This document shows positions 36,730 through 49,180 of a stretch of DNA of 64,000 nt, in pieces. Where the stretch lies: positions 5,459,293-5,523,292 of the forward strand of contig JAQJVL010000001.1 of NCBI GenBank assembly GCA_035578905.1. The letters are read 5' to 3'. How positions within the stretch are numbered: position 1 is the stretch's first letter; each line of letters begins with the position of its first letter. Below the pieces are notes generated by a model. That model saw only the letters and a list, made by a program, of their open reading frames with translations, was not told the origin of the DNA and ran no database searches. Source of the DNA: Stictocephala bisonia. Its lineage: Eukaryota > Arthropoda > Insecta > Hemiptera > Membracidae. The position numbers were made by a program, and so were the translations under genes.

Positions 36730-37305
36730 AAAATCAGTAAATATGTTATCTATGATTTACTTTGAATCTCTTAATTCTCTAGTATGTGTATCGACAGTTG
36801 GATTAAGGTTGAAGGAAGACATTCGATTAAAAAATATGGAGCTGTTTAGGTTGAGCCAATATCAAGGTTTAAAAACATTAGCAACAATATTTAAAGATTT
36901 TTACATTTTTAATTTTTCAAGATAGTCAGACAAAATTAGAAAAACTGAATCCAAATCACTATTTGGAGGTCTATAAACAGAAATCACCAGAAACTTTCCT
37001 TCTACAACTTCCAGTCAAACAGCACATAGTTACACCAATCACTCATAGCAAAAGGCTGAAATTCAATATTTTAATCCTATATATCAGAGCATGCAAGATC
37101 CAACAGACCTCAAATATTGTCTGCAAAAAGCAGTTGCATTCAAAAAAGAAGGAATGTTCAAAATTTCAAACTCAAAACCTTTTAGGTATTGTTCTGACAG
37201 ACATATATGACAGAACTCAACAAAAATGTTAAGTTCATTAATCCTTGTTGGATAAGCACCTAATATTATGGTGCAGAACAATTAACCCATGATTCTCCAT
37301 TATCC
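36730..37305 (-). pseudogene. Endonuclease domain of the same element
   Basis: Minus-strand fragments match the N-terminal apurinic-like endonuclease of non-LTR ORF2 proteins. They are LIVLHHNIRCLSNK at the start, INELNIFVEF, HICLSEQYL (about 37187-37210), NATAFCRQYLRS, FLVISVYRPPN (about 36962-36993) and ITDNIFTDFP near the end. Interrupted by frameshifts and stops, so inactive. The 5' limit blends into the inverted arm at 37247-37415. Confidence 0.75.
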
Positions 37306-37415
37306 AATCTGTATCGATCGTTTGTCTAAAAAAGAAGGATTGGGTCTGTTGTTTACTTTATCATGGGAAGAAAGATCTTTAGTGGAATGGCACATGATTT
37401 TGGCCAAAGGAGAAA
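37247..37415. repeat. Left arm of inverted duplication
   Basis: This segment is the reverse complement of about 38050-38225 at roughly 85%. It shares CTGTATCGATCGTTTGTCTA, AAGGATTGGGTCT, TTTAGTGGAATGGCACATG and GATTCTCCATTAT. It covers the start of the endonuclease region and its upstream leader. Confidence 0.75.
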
Positions 37416-37639
37416 CTGAATAAACAGGAGACCTAACGTTAGATGTATTGAAAACTCTTATTAGAATTATCTTAGGAGGAAACTTAGATCTAATTTTGAC
37501 GTCAGAATTTCTTATTTGAGGAAGTATTTTTGAACGCTGGATTGTCTAACGACTGTTGCTGAAAAACAATGAATTGTTTAACCACAAAATCGTCATTATG
37601 ATTTGAAATATAGCTAAAAATTTAATGTGAGGTCGCAAA

Positions 37640-37905
37640 ATTTTTTTTTTTTAGGAGGAGCCAATCTACTCTTCAGTCTTAGTCTACCAATTTCTCGTGA
37701 ACTTATCCGATTCCCACACACTGATTGATCTATGCGGGGAACTTATTGGACAGACTAAGTGGGAATAAAAAAGTACATCAAATGGTGAATATTACTGTTG
37801 AAATCTTACCACCTAATCATGGCCAGGATTACGAACCAGCTCCATCTCTAACTCAGGTTCAAGTCCTGACGCCTTAGATCGCTGACTGACTCTACCAATT
37901 TATTG
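37640..37905 (-). mobile_element. tRNA-Leu-derived SINE, minus-strand copy
   Basis: On the minus strand this matches 13-383: a degenerate A box followed by CTAAGGCGTCAGGACTTGA, GAGTTAGAGAT, and GCTGGTTCGTAATCC as a B box with one inserted base. The body has GTCTGTCCAATAAGTTCCCC and ATTGGCTCCTCCTAAAA, ending in 12 A (T run at 37641-37652). It lies between the arms of the inverted duplication and so inserted into that unstable segment. Confidence 0.75.
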
Positions 37906-38049
37906 GGGACTTTGGTTAGACATTCAAAATGGCAATTGCCACCGTCTACGCACTGATCGCAGTGGGATGTAGAAGGGAAAAACAACTTGTGAAAAAGAGC
38001 TTAAAAATTACTCACGTGCTTTAATGAGCTGCAACTTTTTAGATCTCTT

Positions 38050-38225
38050 TTGGCCCAAACAGCCCAAACCATGTGCCATTCCACTAAAGAGCTTGCTCCC
38101 CATGGATAAAGTAAACAAAAGACCCAATCCTTCCTTTTTAGACAAACGATCGATACAGATGAAGGTTGAATAATGGAGAATCTTGGGTTGATTGTTCAGC
38201 ACCAAAATATTAGTGCCTATCAACA
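38050..38225. repeat. Right arm of inverted duplication
   Basis: Complement of 37247-37415. In the plus orientation it reads into MENLGLIVQHQNISAY, the equivalent of the endonuclease start of the minus-strand element, and then decays. This looks like a second, 3'-truncated copy of the same family in head-to-head orientation. Confidence 0.7.
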
Positions 38226-38229
38226 ACAA

Positions 38230-39334
38230 CTTCTTATACGTAATGTACTGAGAGATCTGTGTGGGATGGATTCGGTACTATCCCTCTCTTTACTGACTAA
38301 GATCACAAAGAAGAAAGAAACAGATGTCGCATCCAATAGTGTGATAAATGCGTGTTGAGTTAGTGTTTCGAGAGTTATTTCTCCGGTTTGCCAAGCGATG
38401 GCAGGGCCAGGCAACTTGCAAGTCCCTCCCTTACTCCCCCCAAATCCTCAATGTATAATGTAGATGTAAAAAGATGTACATTAGTTGTAATCTATGTGTA
38501 ACTATTACTGAGGCGTTCGATGCGACCACAAGAAAGCGACCTCCATTTCGGTTTTCTTTGTGCTAAGGTGAAGCATTGAACCTCCATGCGTGTCTTCTCC
38601 GTAAGTATCACTTACAGACTGTGTTATTATGAAAATAATATATATTATTTTATATAACAGCATTGAAAATTAAATTTAAAAAAAGTTTAGTAACTTTTTA
38701 AGTAAATAAGTAACGACTTTTTGTCAATGTGTTAATTTATTATTAAGATTTATTATTAAAACCTTAAGTAATGGCATTATATGGGGTCATTATGTGGCAG
38801 GTAATTAAATGAGAGTCGTAAAACCAGAACTATTAACTTTCTCTAAATTGTCATTAAACCTAATATAGTGACTTTAACTGCTGTTTTATTTTCGTCAATG
38901 TATTAGCAGTGCCACACATTTTATTCACTGTAATTTTATTTACTTTATTTTACTAATTAAAATTTACTAGTTAGTTATGTTTTAAAAGTGGATATTATAC
39001 AATAAAAAAACCGTTTTAAGACAGAAAAACTAAGCTTCATGCTGATGAACTGTTTTACAAATTGTTGAATGTTTCGCGGTTTTATAAAATAATAGACACA
39101 CCACAAGAGCTAACACGTTAATTTTTTTCTTTTCTAGAATTTTCATTTGGACGTGCGGGACTGTGCGTGAATATTACTGAACAAATAATGTATCAATTGT
39201 TAGCACAGTTGTAATTTCGAAACTTGGACCATCCCGGCGCAATGAGCAACTATCGGCAATGCTACTGTTATTTTACTCAGAGTATTTTCACTGGCTGTAT
39301 TGTTATGTATAATTTCTTATGTCTTGTTTTATTT
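38230..39334. other. Mixed spacer, no feature called
   Basis: A mildly GC-richer patch (38340-38600) contains no open frame with a family signal. The rest is AT-rich. Confidence 0.35.
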
Positions 39335-39740
39335 ATTTATTTACGGCAAACGCCAATTTACAATGAATACAAATGAGATGGCATAGTTGTGGAAGTATGG
39401 ACAATGACCAGCATATACATTTGTAAATAATTAATAACTTTAAGTTATCTATATAATACAAATAGTGAGATTATGTCCTGTGTTAAATCATAAATCATTA
39501 ATTCATTTTTGCGTTATATTAAACATTAAAATATATTAAATAATTTCATTTTACAGACAATGAACGCCGTAAAACTAAATAACCATTTTACCTCTCCTCT
39601 CAGTCTTTCCTCACAATTTACAAGCAGGGGTAAGTAGGGTTTTACAAGCACTACAGATCCACAATATATCTCGTAGACAAACTGAGAATGACGGGTATTT
39701 TGGAGACTTTCCAGCAGCACGTGATTTGTGCGACGACAGA
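39335..39740 (-). mobile_element. Possible non-LTR 3' end (minus)
   Basis: TTTTATTTATTTATTTACGG followed by CAAACGCCAATTTAC resembles the (TAAA)n-tailed end at 17131 (TTTATTTATTTG..CCAACGG). A minus-strand frame (39526-39720) follows, but no reverse-transcriptase motif can be read in it. Supported by the tail only. Confidence 0.3.
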
Positions 39741-42215
39741 CGAGATACTTTTTGTCACCTTCAATATATGAGCACTACAATAACAGTAGTTAAAGAACAT
39801 TTAGTTTTTAAACATGTACAACTGTTGATGAGATTGTTCTTTTTTTCAACTCCCACCTACAACGTAAAAGGCCTACAATAACAGTAGCTCAAGAACATTC
39901 AGTTTATAAACTTGTACAATGACTGATGAGATTGCTCTTTTTGTTACTTTTAATCTACAACGTAAAAGGCCTACAATAACAGTAGTTCAAGAACATTTAG
40001 TTTATAACCTGTACAATAACTAATGAGATTGATCTGATTGTCACCTCCCATATACAACGTATGAGCAATACAATAACAGTAGTTGAAGAACATTTAGTTT
40101 TTAAACCTGTACAATAACTAATGAGATTGCTCTGATTGTCACCTCAAATGTAAAACGTATGAGCAATACAATAACAGTAGTTGAAGAACATTCAATTGTT
40201 AGAATAATTGTACAATGACTGATGAGATTGTTCTTTTTGTCAACTCCCATCTACAACGTAAAAGGCCTACAATAACATTAGTTAAAGAAAATTCAGTTTA
40301 TATACTTTTACAGTGACTGATGAGATTGTTCTTTTTGTTACCTTCCATCTACAACGAATGAGCACTGCAATAACAGTAGTAGAATATTCAGTTGGTAAAC
40401 ATGTACAATGACTGATGAGATTGTTCTTTTTGTTACCTCCAATCTACAATGTAAAAGGCCTACAATAACATTAGTTAAAGAGCATTCAGTTTATAAACTT
40501 GTACAATGTCTGATGAGATTGTTCTTTTTGTTACCTCCCATCTACAATGTAAAAGGCCTACAGTAACATTAGTTAAAGAGCATTCAGTTTATAAACTTGT
40601 ACAATGACTGATGTTATTGTTCTTTTTGTTACCTCCCATCTACAACGTAAAAGGCCTACAATAACATTAGTTAAAGAACATTGAGTTTATAAACTTGTAC
40701 AATGACTGATGAGATTGTTCTTTTTGTTACCTCCCATCTACAACGTAAAAGGCCTACAATAACATTAGTTAAAGAGCATTCAGTTTATAAACTTGTACAA
40801 TGACTGATGAAATTGTTCTTTTTGTTACCTCCCATCTACAATGTAAAAGGCCTACAATAACATTAGTTAAAAAACATTCAGTTTATAAACTTGTACAATT
40901 AGTGATGATATTGTTCTTTTTGTTACCTTCCATCTACAACGAATGAGCACTGCAATAACAGTAGTAGAATATTCAGTTGGTAAACTTGTACAATGACTGA
41001 TGAGATTGTTCTTTTTGTTACCTCCCATCTACAATGTAAAAGGCCTACAATAACATTAGTTAAAGAGCATTCAGTTTATAAACTTGTACAATGACTGATG
41101 ATATTGTTCTTTTTGTTACCTCCCATCTACGACGTAAATGGCCTACAGTAACATTAGTTAAAGAGCATTCAGTTTATAAACTTGTACAATGACTGATGAG
41201 ATTGTTCTTTTTGTCAACTCCCATCTACAATGTAAAAGGCCTACAATAACATTACTTAAAGAACATTCAGTTTATAAGCTTGTACAATGACTGATGATAT
41301 TGTTCTTTTTGTTACCTCCCATCAACGAATGTAAAAGGCCTACAATAACATTAGTTAAAGAGCATTCAGTTTATAAACTTGTACAATGACTGATGAGATT
41401 GTTCTTTTTGTTACCTCCCATCTACAATGTAAAAGGCCTACAATAACATTAGTTAAAGAGCATTCAGTTTATAAACTTGTACAATGACTGATGATATTGT
41501 TCTTTTTGTTACCTCCCATCTACAATGTAAAAGGCCTACAATAACATTAGTTAAAGAGCATTCAGTTTATAAACTTGTACAATGACTGATGATATTGTTC
41601 TTTTTGTTACCTCCCATCTACGACGTAAATGAGCCTACAGTAACATTAGTTAAGAGCATTCAGTTTATAAACTTGTACAATGACTGATGAGATTGTTCTT
41701 TTTGTTACCTCCCATCTACAATGTAAAAGGCCTACAATAACATTAGTTAAAGAGCATTCAGTTTATAAACTTGTACAATGACTGATGAGATTGTTCTTTT
41801 TTTACCTCCCATCTACAATGTAAAAGGCCTACAATAACATTAGTTAAAGAACATTCAGTTTATAAGCTTGTACAATGACTGATGATATTGTTCTTTTTGT
41901 TACCTCCCATCTACGACGTAAATGGCCTACAGTAACATTAGTTAAAGAGCATTCAGTTTATAAACTTGTACAATGACTGATGAGATTGCTCTTTTTGTTA
42001 CCTTTCATCTACAACTTATGAACACTACAATAACCACAGTTGAAGAACGTTCAGTTGTTAGAATTGTTCCATGACTGATTAGAGTTTTCTTTGTGCCGAC
42101 TTCCATTTACAACGTAAAAAGCCTACAATAACAGTAGTAGAACATTCATTTGGTAGATTTATACAACGACAGATGTTATTGCTCTGTTTGTCACCTTCCA
42201 TCTACAACGTACGGA
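39740..42215. repeat. ~98-bp tandem repeat, ~25 units
   Basis: Each unit contains GGCCTACAATAACATTAGTT, AAAGAGCATTCAGTTTATAA, CTTGTACAATGACTGATGAG and ATTGTTCTTTTTGTTACCTC, then CCATCTACAA(T/C)GTAAAA. Period is 97-99 bp. Outer units at both ends (39740-40400 and 42000-42215) are diverged, with GTATGAGCA-type variants; the centre is homogeneous. A variant with CTACGACGTAAATG recurs at about 41127, 41618 and 41912, at multiples of ~98 bp, pointing to block duplications. Confidence 0.93.
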
Positions 42216-43084
42216 ATGTCTGTGTTTACTACAGTTGTATATTAGATGTTGAACGAACATTTTTGTTTAAGCTCAATCTACGTTTTCCTGTTAATTGATT
42301 TTCACAAAATATTTAAGTACTTTTCTTTTATATATAAACGTGTTGTCTACCACATATAATATAAAGGCTCTAAATACAAATTTATATCCATATTATAATA
42401 TATTTAATTTAAAATAATATACATTTATTTATTTATTTTGTGTGTGTTACAACTATGTGGGATATAAATATCTTCTAAAATATATGTTGTATCTGTGAAC
42501 TGAAAGTTTACAAAATCAAAGAAAACTTACACTTACTCCCTCTAACATTAAGAAATATCTATAGCCTTCTTAATATAATAAACTCTACTGTATTATTTAC
42601 TTGTAAACAACTCTCCGCGTTATTCTTATGGCCAAAAACGTAAATTGAGGGTTTTCCGTGCCCTTCAGGGTTCTGATATTGAACAATAATGATCTTACTA
42701 TACAGCTTCGTTACACAAAAATACTAGAGAGATAAAAAAAAAAAAAAAAAAAAAACAGTGCTATGAAATATCAATTTAAGAAACAATAAATGATTTTGAA
42801 CTTGAACTACAAACAGGAGCAAAATGGCTAACACATAAAGTATTACAATTGATCGATAAATAAGGGAGGAGTTGAATTAGCAAAAAAATTAATAAATAAA
42901 TAAAACATCTTCACGTTATCCATATAAGAATATCCAATTTTCTAAATCACTGAAGCATCCAGAGTATATATAACAATATTCTATAGTATATTCTATAGTA
43001 TATCTATGTTATATAGAGTGTATATAACACTATTCCAAGTGCATTCTCGAGTAAGTTTAAAGACTTTAGTGGGAATAGGAGTTT
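42216..43084. other. AT-rich spacer with A run
   Basis: No gene. An A run of about 22 bases lies at 42731-42755. TATTCTATAGTATATTCTATAG just before the large array is a short direct repeat. Confidence 0.45.
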
Positions 43085-44389
43085 ACCGTACGGTCGTAAT
43101 AACCTACCACACGTGCGGTAGTAATAACCTACCCCACACGTACAGAGGTAATAACCTACCCCACCCGTACAGAGGTAATAACCTACCCCTCACGTACGGA
43201 GGTAATAACCAACCACACGTACGGAGGTAATAACCTAACCCACACGTACGGAGGTAATAAACTACCACATGTACGGTGGTAATAACCTACCCCACACGTA
43301 CAGAGGTAATATCCTACCCCTCACGTACGGAGGTAATAACCAACCACACGTACGAAGGTAATAAACTACCACATGTACGGTGGTAATAACCTACCCCACA
43401 CGTACAGAGGTAATAACCTACCCCTCACGTACGGAGGTAATAACCAACCACACGTACGGAGGTAATAACCTACCCCACACGTACGGAGGTAATAAACTAC
43501 CACACGTACGGTGGTAATAAGCTACCCCACACGTACGGAGGTAATAACCTACCCCACACGTATGAAGGTAATAACCTACCACACGTAAGGAGGTAATAAC
43601 CTACCCCACACGTACGGAGGTAATAACCTACCCCACACGTATGAAGGTAATAACCTACCACACGTACGGAGGTAATAACCTACCCCACACGTACGGTGGT
43701 AATAACCTACCACACGTACGGAGGTAATAACCTACCCCACACGTATGAAGGTAATAACCTACCACACGTACGGAGGTAATAACCTACCACACGTACGGTG
43801 GTAATAACCTACCACACGTACGGAGGTAATAACCTACCCCACACGTACGGAGGTAATAAACTACCCCAAACGTACGGTGGTAATAACCTAACCCACACGT
43901 TCGGAGGTAATAAACTACCCCACACGTATGAAGGTAATAACCTACCACACGTACGGAGGTAATAACCTACCCCACACGTACGATGGTAATAACCTACCAC
44001 ACGTACGGAGGTATTAACCTACCCCAAACGTATGGTGGTAATAACCTACCCCACACGTACGGTGGTAATAGCCTACCCCACACGTATGGTGGTAATAATC
44101 TACCCCACACGTATGATGGTAATAACCTACCCCACACGTACGGTGGTAATAGCCTAGCCTACACGTATGGAGGTATTAACCTACCCCAAACGTACGGTGG
44201 TAATAACCTACCCCACACGTATGGTGGTAATAATCTACCCCACACGTATGATGGTAATAACCTACCCCACACGTACGGTGGTAATAGCCTAGCCCACACG
44301 TATGGTGGTAATAACCTACCCCACACGTATGATGGTAATAATCTACCCCACACGTATGATGGTAATAACCTACCCCACACGTACGGAGG

Positions 44390-45480
44390 TATTAACCTAC
44401 CCCAAACGTACGGTGGTAATAACCTACCCCACACGTATGATGGTAATAACCTACCCCACACGTACGGTGGTAATAGCCTAGCCCACACGTATGGTGGTAA
44501 TAACCTACCCCACACGTATGGTGGTAATAGCCTACCCCACACGTATGGTGGTAATAACCTACCCCACACGTACGGAGGTAATAACCTACCCCACACGTAC
44601 GGTGGTAATAACCTACCCCACACGTACGGTGGTAATAATCTACCCAACAAGTATGATGGTAATAACCTACCCCACACGTACGGAGGTATTAACCTACCCC
44701 AAACGTACGGTGGTAATAATCTACCCCACACGTATGGTGGTAATAATCTACCCCACACGTATGATGGTAATAACCTACCCCACACGTACGGAGGTATTAA
44801 CCTACCCCAAACGTACGGTGGTAATAACCTACCCCACACGTACGGTGGTAATAACCTACCCCACACGTACGGAGGTATTAACCTACCCCACACGTACGGT
44901 GGTAATAACCTACCCCACACGTATGGTGGTAATAACCTACCCCACACGTACGGTGGTAATAACCTACCCCACACGTACGGAGGTATTAACCTACCCAAAA
45001 CGTACGGTGGTAATAACCTACCCCAAACGTATGGTGGTAATAATCTACCCCACACGTATGATGGTAATAACCTACCCCACACGTACGGAGGTATTAACCT
45101 ACCCCAAACGTACGGTGGTAATAACCTACCCCACACGTATGGTGGTAATAACCTACCCCACACGTACGGAGGTATTAACCTACCCCAAACGTACGGTGGT
45201 AATAACCTACCCCACACGTATGGTAGTAATAATCTATTCCACACGTATGATGGTAATAACCTACCCCACACGTACGGAGGTATTAACCTACCCCAAACGT
45301 ACGGTGGTAATAATCTACCCCACACGTATGATGGTAATAACCTACCCCACACGTACGGAGGTATTAACCTACCCCAAACGTACGGTGGTAATAACCTACC
45401 CCACACGTATGGTGGTAATAATCTACCCCACACGTACGGTGGTAATAACCTACCCCACATGAACGGAGGTATTAACCTAC
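44390..45480. repeat. Higher-order 3-5-unit blocks in minisatellite
   Basis: A marker unit (GGAGGTATTAACCTACCCCA followed by an A instead of C) recurs every three to five units, most often separated by CACACGTATG(G/A)TGG units in fixed order. This gives blocks of 81-135 bp. The same order appears again at 46390-46830, indicating duplication of multi-unit blocks. Confidence 0.75.
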
Positions 45481-48400
45481 ACCACACGTACTGTGGTAAT
45501 AACCTACCCCACACATATGGAGGTAATAACCTACCCCACACGTATGCTGGTAATAGCCTACCCCACACGTACGATGGTAATAACCTACCACACGTACGGA
45601 GGTATTAACCTACCCCAAACGTACGGTGGTAATAGCCTACCCCACACGTATGGTTGTAATAATCTACCCCACACGTATGATGGTAATAACCTACCCCACA
45701 CGTACGGTGGTAATAGCCTAGCCTACACGTACGAAGGTAATAACCTACCACACACGTACGGTGGTAATAGCCTACCCCACACGTACGGAGGTAATAACCT
45801 ACCCCACACGTACGGAGGTAATAAACTACCCCACACGTATGAAGGTAATAACCTACCACACGTACGGAGGTAATAACCTACCCTACACGTACGATGGTAA
45901 TAACCTACCACACGTACGGAGGTAATAGCCTAGCCTACACGTACGGTGGTAATAACCTACCCCACACGTATGGTGGTAATAACCTAACCCACACGTTCGG
46001 AGGTAATAAACTACCCCACACGTATGAAGGTAATAACCTACCCCACACGTACGGAAGTAATAACCTACCACACGTACGGAGGTAATAACCTACCACACGT
46101 ACGGTGGTAATAACCTACCACACGTACGGAGGTAATAACCTACCCCACACGTACGGAGGTAATAACCTACCCCAAACGTACGGTGGTAATAACCTACCAC
46201 ACGTACGGAGGTAATAACCTACCACACGTACGGAGGTAATAACCTACCCCACACGTACGGTGGTAATAACCTACCCCACACGTACGGAGGTAATAAACTA
46301 CCCCACACGTATGAAGGTAATAACCTACCACACGTACGGAGGTAATAACCTACCCCACACGTACGATGGTAATAACCTACCACACGTACGGAGGTATTAA
46401 CCTACCCCAAACGTACGGTGGTAATAACCTACCCCACACGTATGGTGGTAATAACCTACCCCACACGTACGGTGGTAATAGCCTACCCCACACGTATGGT
46501 GGTAATAATCTACCCCACACGTATGATGGTAATAACCTACCCCACACGTACGGTGGTAATAGCCTAGCCTACACGTATGGAGGTATTAACCTACCCCAAA
46601 CGTACGGTGGTAATAACCTACCCCACACGTATGGTGGTAATAATCTACCCCACACGTATGATGGTAATAACCTACCCCACACGTACGGTGGTAATAGCCT
46701 AGCCTACACGTACGGAGGTATTAACCTACCCCAAACGTACGGTGGTAATAACCTACCCCACACGTATGGTGGTAATAATCTACCCCACACGTACGATGGT
46801 AATAACCTACCACACGTACGGAGGTATTAACCTACCCCACACGTATGGTGGTAATAGCCTACCCCACACGTATGGTGGTAATAACCTACCCCACACGTAC
46901 GATGGTAATAACCTACCCCACACGTACGGTGGTAATAGCCTAGCCTACACGTACGAAGGTAATAACCTACCACACACGTACGGTGGTAATAGCCTACCCC
47001 ACACGTACGGAGGTAATAACCTACCCCACACGTACGGTGGTAATAACCTACACCACACGTACGGTGGTAATAACCTACCCCACACGTACGGTGGTAATAA
47101 CCTACCCCACACGTACGGTAATAATAACCTACCCCACACGTACGGAGGTAATAACCTACCCCACACGTACGGTGGTAATAGCCTACCCCACACGTACGGT
47201 GGTAATAACCTACCCCACACGTACGTTGGTAATAACCTACCCCACACGTACAATGATAATAACCTACCCCACACGTATAGGGGTAATAACATACCCGACA
47301 CGTACGGTGGTAATAACCTACCCCATACGTACGGAGGTAATAACCTACCGCACACGTACGGTGGTAATAACGTACACTACACGTACGGTGGTAATAACCT
47401 ACCCTACACGTACGAAGGTAATAACCTACCCGACACACGTACGGTGGTAATAACCTACCCCACACGTTCGGTGGTAATAACCTACCCTACATGTACGGAG
47501 GTAATAATCTACCCAACACTTCGGTGGTAATAACCTACCCCACACGTACGGAGGTAATAACCTACCCCACACGTACGGTGGTAATAACCTACCCCACACG
47601 TACGGTGGTAATATCCTACCCGACTCACGTACGGAGGTAATAACCTACACCACACGTACGGAGGTAATAACCTACCACACGTACGGAGGTAATAACCTAC
47701 CCCACACGTACGGAGGTAATAACCTACCACACGTAAGGAGGTAATAACCTACCCCATACGTACAGAGGTAATAACCTACCTCACACGTTCGGTGGTAATA
47801 ACCTACCCCATACTTACGGAGGTAATAACCCATCGCACACGTATGGAGGTAATAACCTACCCCACACGTACGGAGGTAATAACCTACCCTACACTTACGA
47901 AGGTAATAACCTACCCGACACACGTACGGTGGTAATAACCTACCCCACACGTTTGGTGGTAATAACCTACACCACACGTATGGTGGTAATAACCTACCCC
48001 ACACGTATGGTAGTAATAACCTACTCCACACGTACGGAGGTAATAACCTACCCGACACAATAACGGAGGTAATAACCTACCCCACACGTACGGAGGTAAT
48101 AACCTACCACACGTACGGAGGTAATAACCTACCCCACACGTACGGAGGTAATAACCTACACCACACGTACGGAGGTAATAACCTACCCCACACGTACGGT
48201 GGTAATAACCTACCACACGTACGGAGGTAATAACCTACCCCACACGTACGGAGGTAATAACCTACCGCACACGTACGGTGCTAATAACCTACCCCACACG
48301 TACGGAGGTAATAATCTACCCCACACATACGGAGTTATTAACCTACCCCACACGTACGGTGGTAATAGCCTACCCCACACGTACGGAGGTAATAACCTAC

Positions 48401-48729
48401 CCCACACGTACGGAGGTAATAACGTACCCTACACGTACGGTGGTAATAACCTACCCCACACGTACGGAGGTAATAATCTAACCCACACATACGGAGATAT
48501 TAACCTACCCTACACGTACGGTAGTAATAGCCTACCCCACACGTACGGAGGTATTAACTTACCCCATACGTACGGAGGTAATAACCTACCACACGTACGG
48601 TGGTAATAACCTACCCCACACGTACGGAGGTAATAACTTACCCCAAACGTACGGTGGTAATAACCTACCTCACACATACGGAGGTAATAACCTACCCTAC
48701 ACGTACGGTGATAATAACCTACCCCACAC

Positions 48730-49180
48730 GTATGGGGGTAATAACCTACCCCACACGTACGGTATTAATAACCTACCCCATACGTACGGAGGTAATAACC
48801 TACCGCACACGTACTGTGGTAATAACGTACCCTACACGTGCGGAGAAATAACCTACCCGACACACGTACGGAGGTAATAACCTACCCCACACGTACGGTA
48901 GTAATAACGTACCCCACACGTACGGAGGTAATAACCTACCCTACACGTGCGGAGAAATAACCTACCCGACACACGTACGGAGGTAATAACCTACCCCACA
49001 CGTACGGTAGTAATAACGTACCCCACACGTACGGAGGTAATAACCTACCCTACACTTGCGGAGAAATAACCTACCCGACACACGTACGGAGGTAATAACC
49101 TACCCCACACGTACGGTAGTAATAACGTACCCCACACGTACGGTGGTAATAACCTACCCTACACGTGCGGAGAAATAACC
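48730..49180. repeat. 109-bp higher-order repeat in minisatellite
   Basis: TGCGGAGAAATAACCTACCC occurs at 48839, 48948, 49057 and 49166, exactly 109 bp apart. Each block holds four units with the same variants (GACACACGTACGG, GTAGTAATAACGTACC). Near identity points to recent tandem duplication of a four-unit block. Confidence 0.88.

Larger units (their letters stand above)
34366..37305 (-). mobile_element. Decayed non-LTR retrotransposon, nearly complete ORF2
   Basis: A single minus-strand element can be followed from an apurinic-type endonuclease (about 37305-36730) through reverse transcriptase (about 36720-35767). After an interruption by a plus-strand element (about 35005-35766), it continues through the C-terminal tail (about 35005-34440) to a 3' UTR with AATAAA (reverse complement at 34377-34382). 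The two halves join in protein terms with at most a few codons missing, which shows they were once continuous. Domain order and motifs fit CR1/L2/Jockey-like ORF2 proteins. Many frameshifts and stops make it inactive. Confidence 0.8.

Noticed and set aside
39526..39720. Minus-strand frame next to a (TAAA)n tail as a reverse-transcriptase tail
   Set aside because: No motif of the reverse-transcriptase C terminus could be read in it. Only the tail supports a retroelement.
39740..42215. CRISPR-like array of direct repeats
   Set aside because: Units are contiguous with no unique spacers, and the genome is clearly eukaryotic. The same applies to all other arrays in the window.
43983..45608. Very long open frames (541 residues plus strand, 469 minus strand) with Asn/Pro/Tyr or Pro/Tyr/Val/Trp repeats
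   Set aside because: The 27-bp repeat unit has no stop in these frames, so openness is automatic on both strands. There is no non-repeat domain, no splice or start context, and frames break wherever a 25-bp unit occurs.
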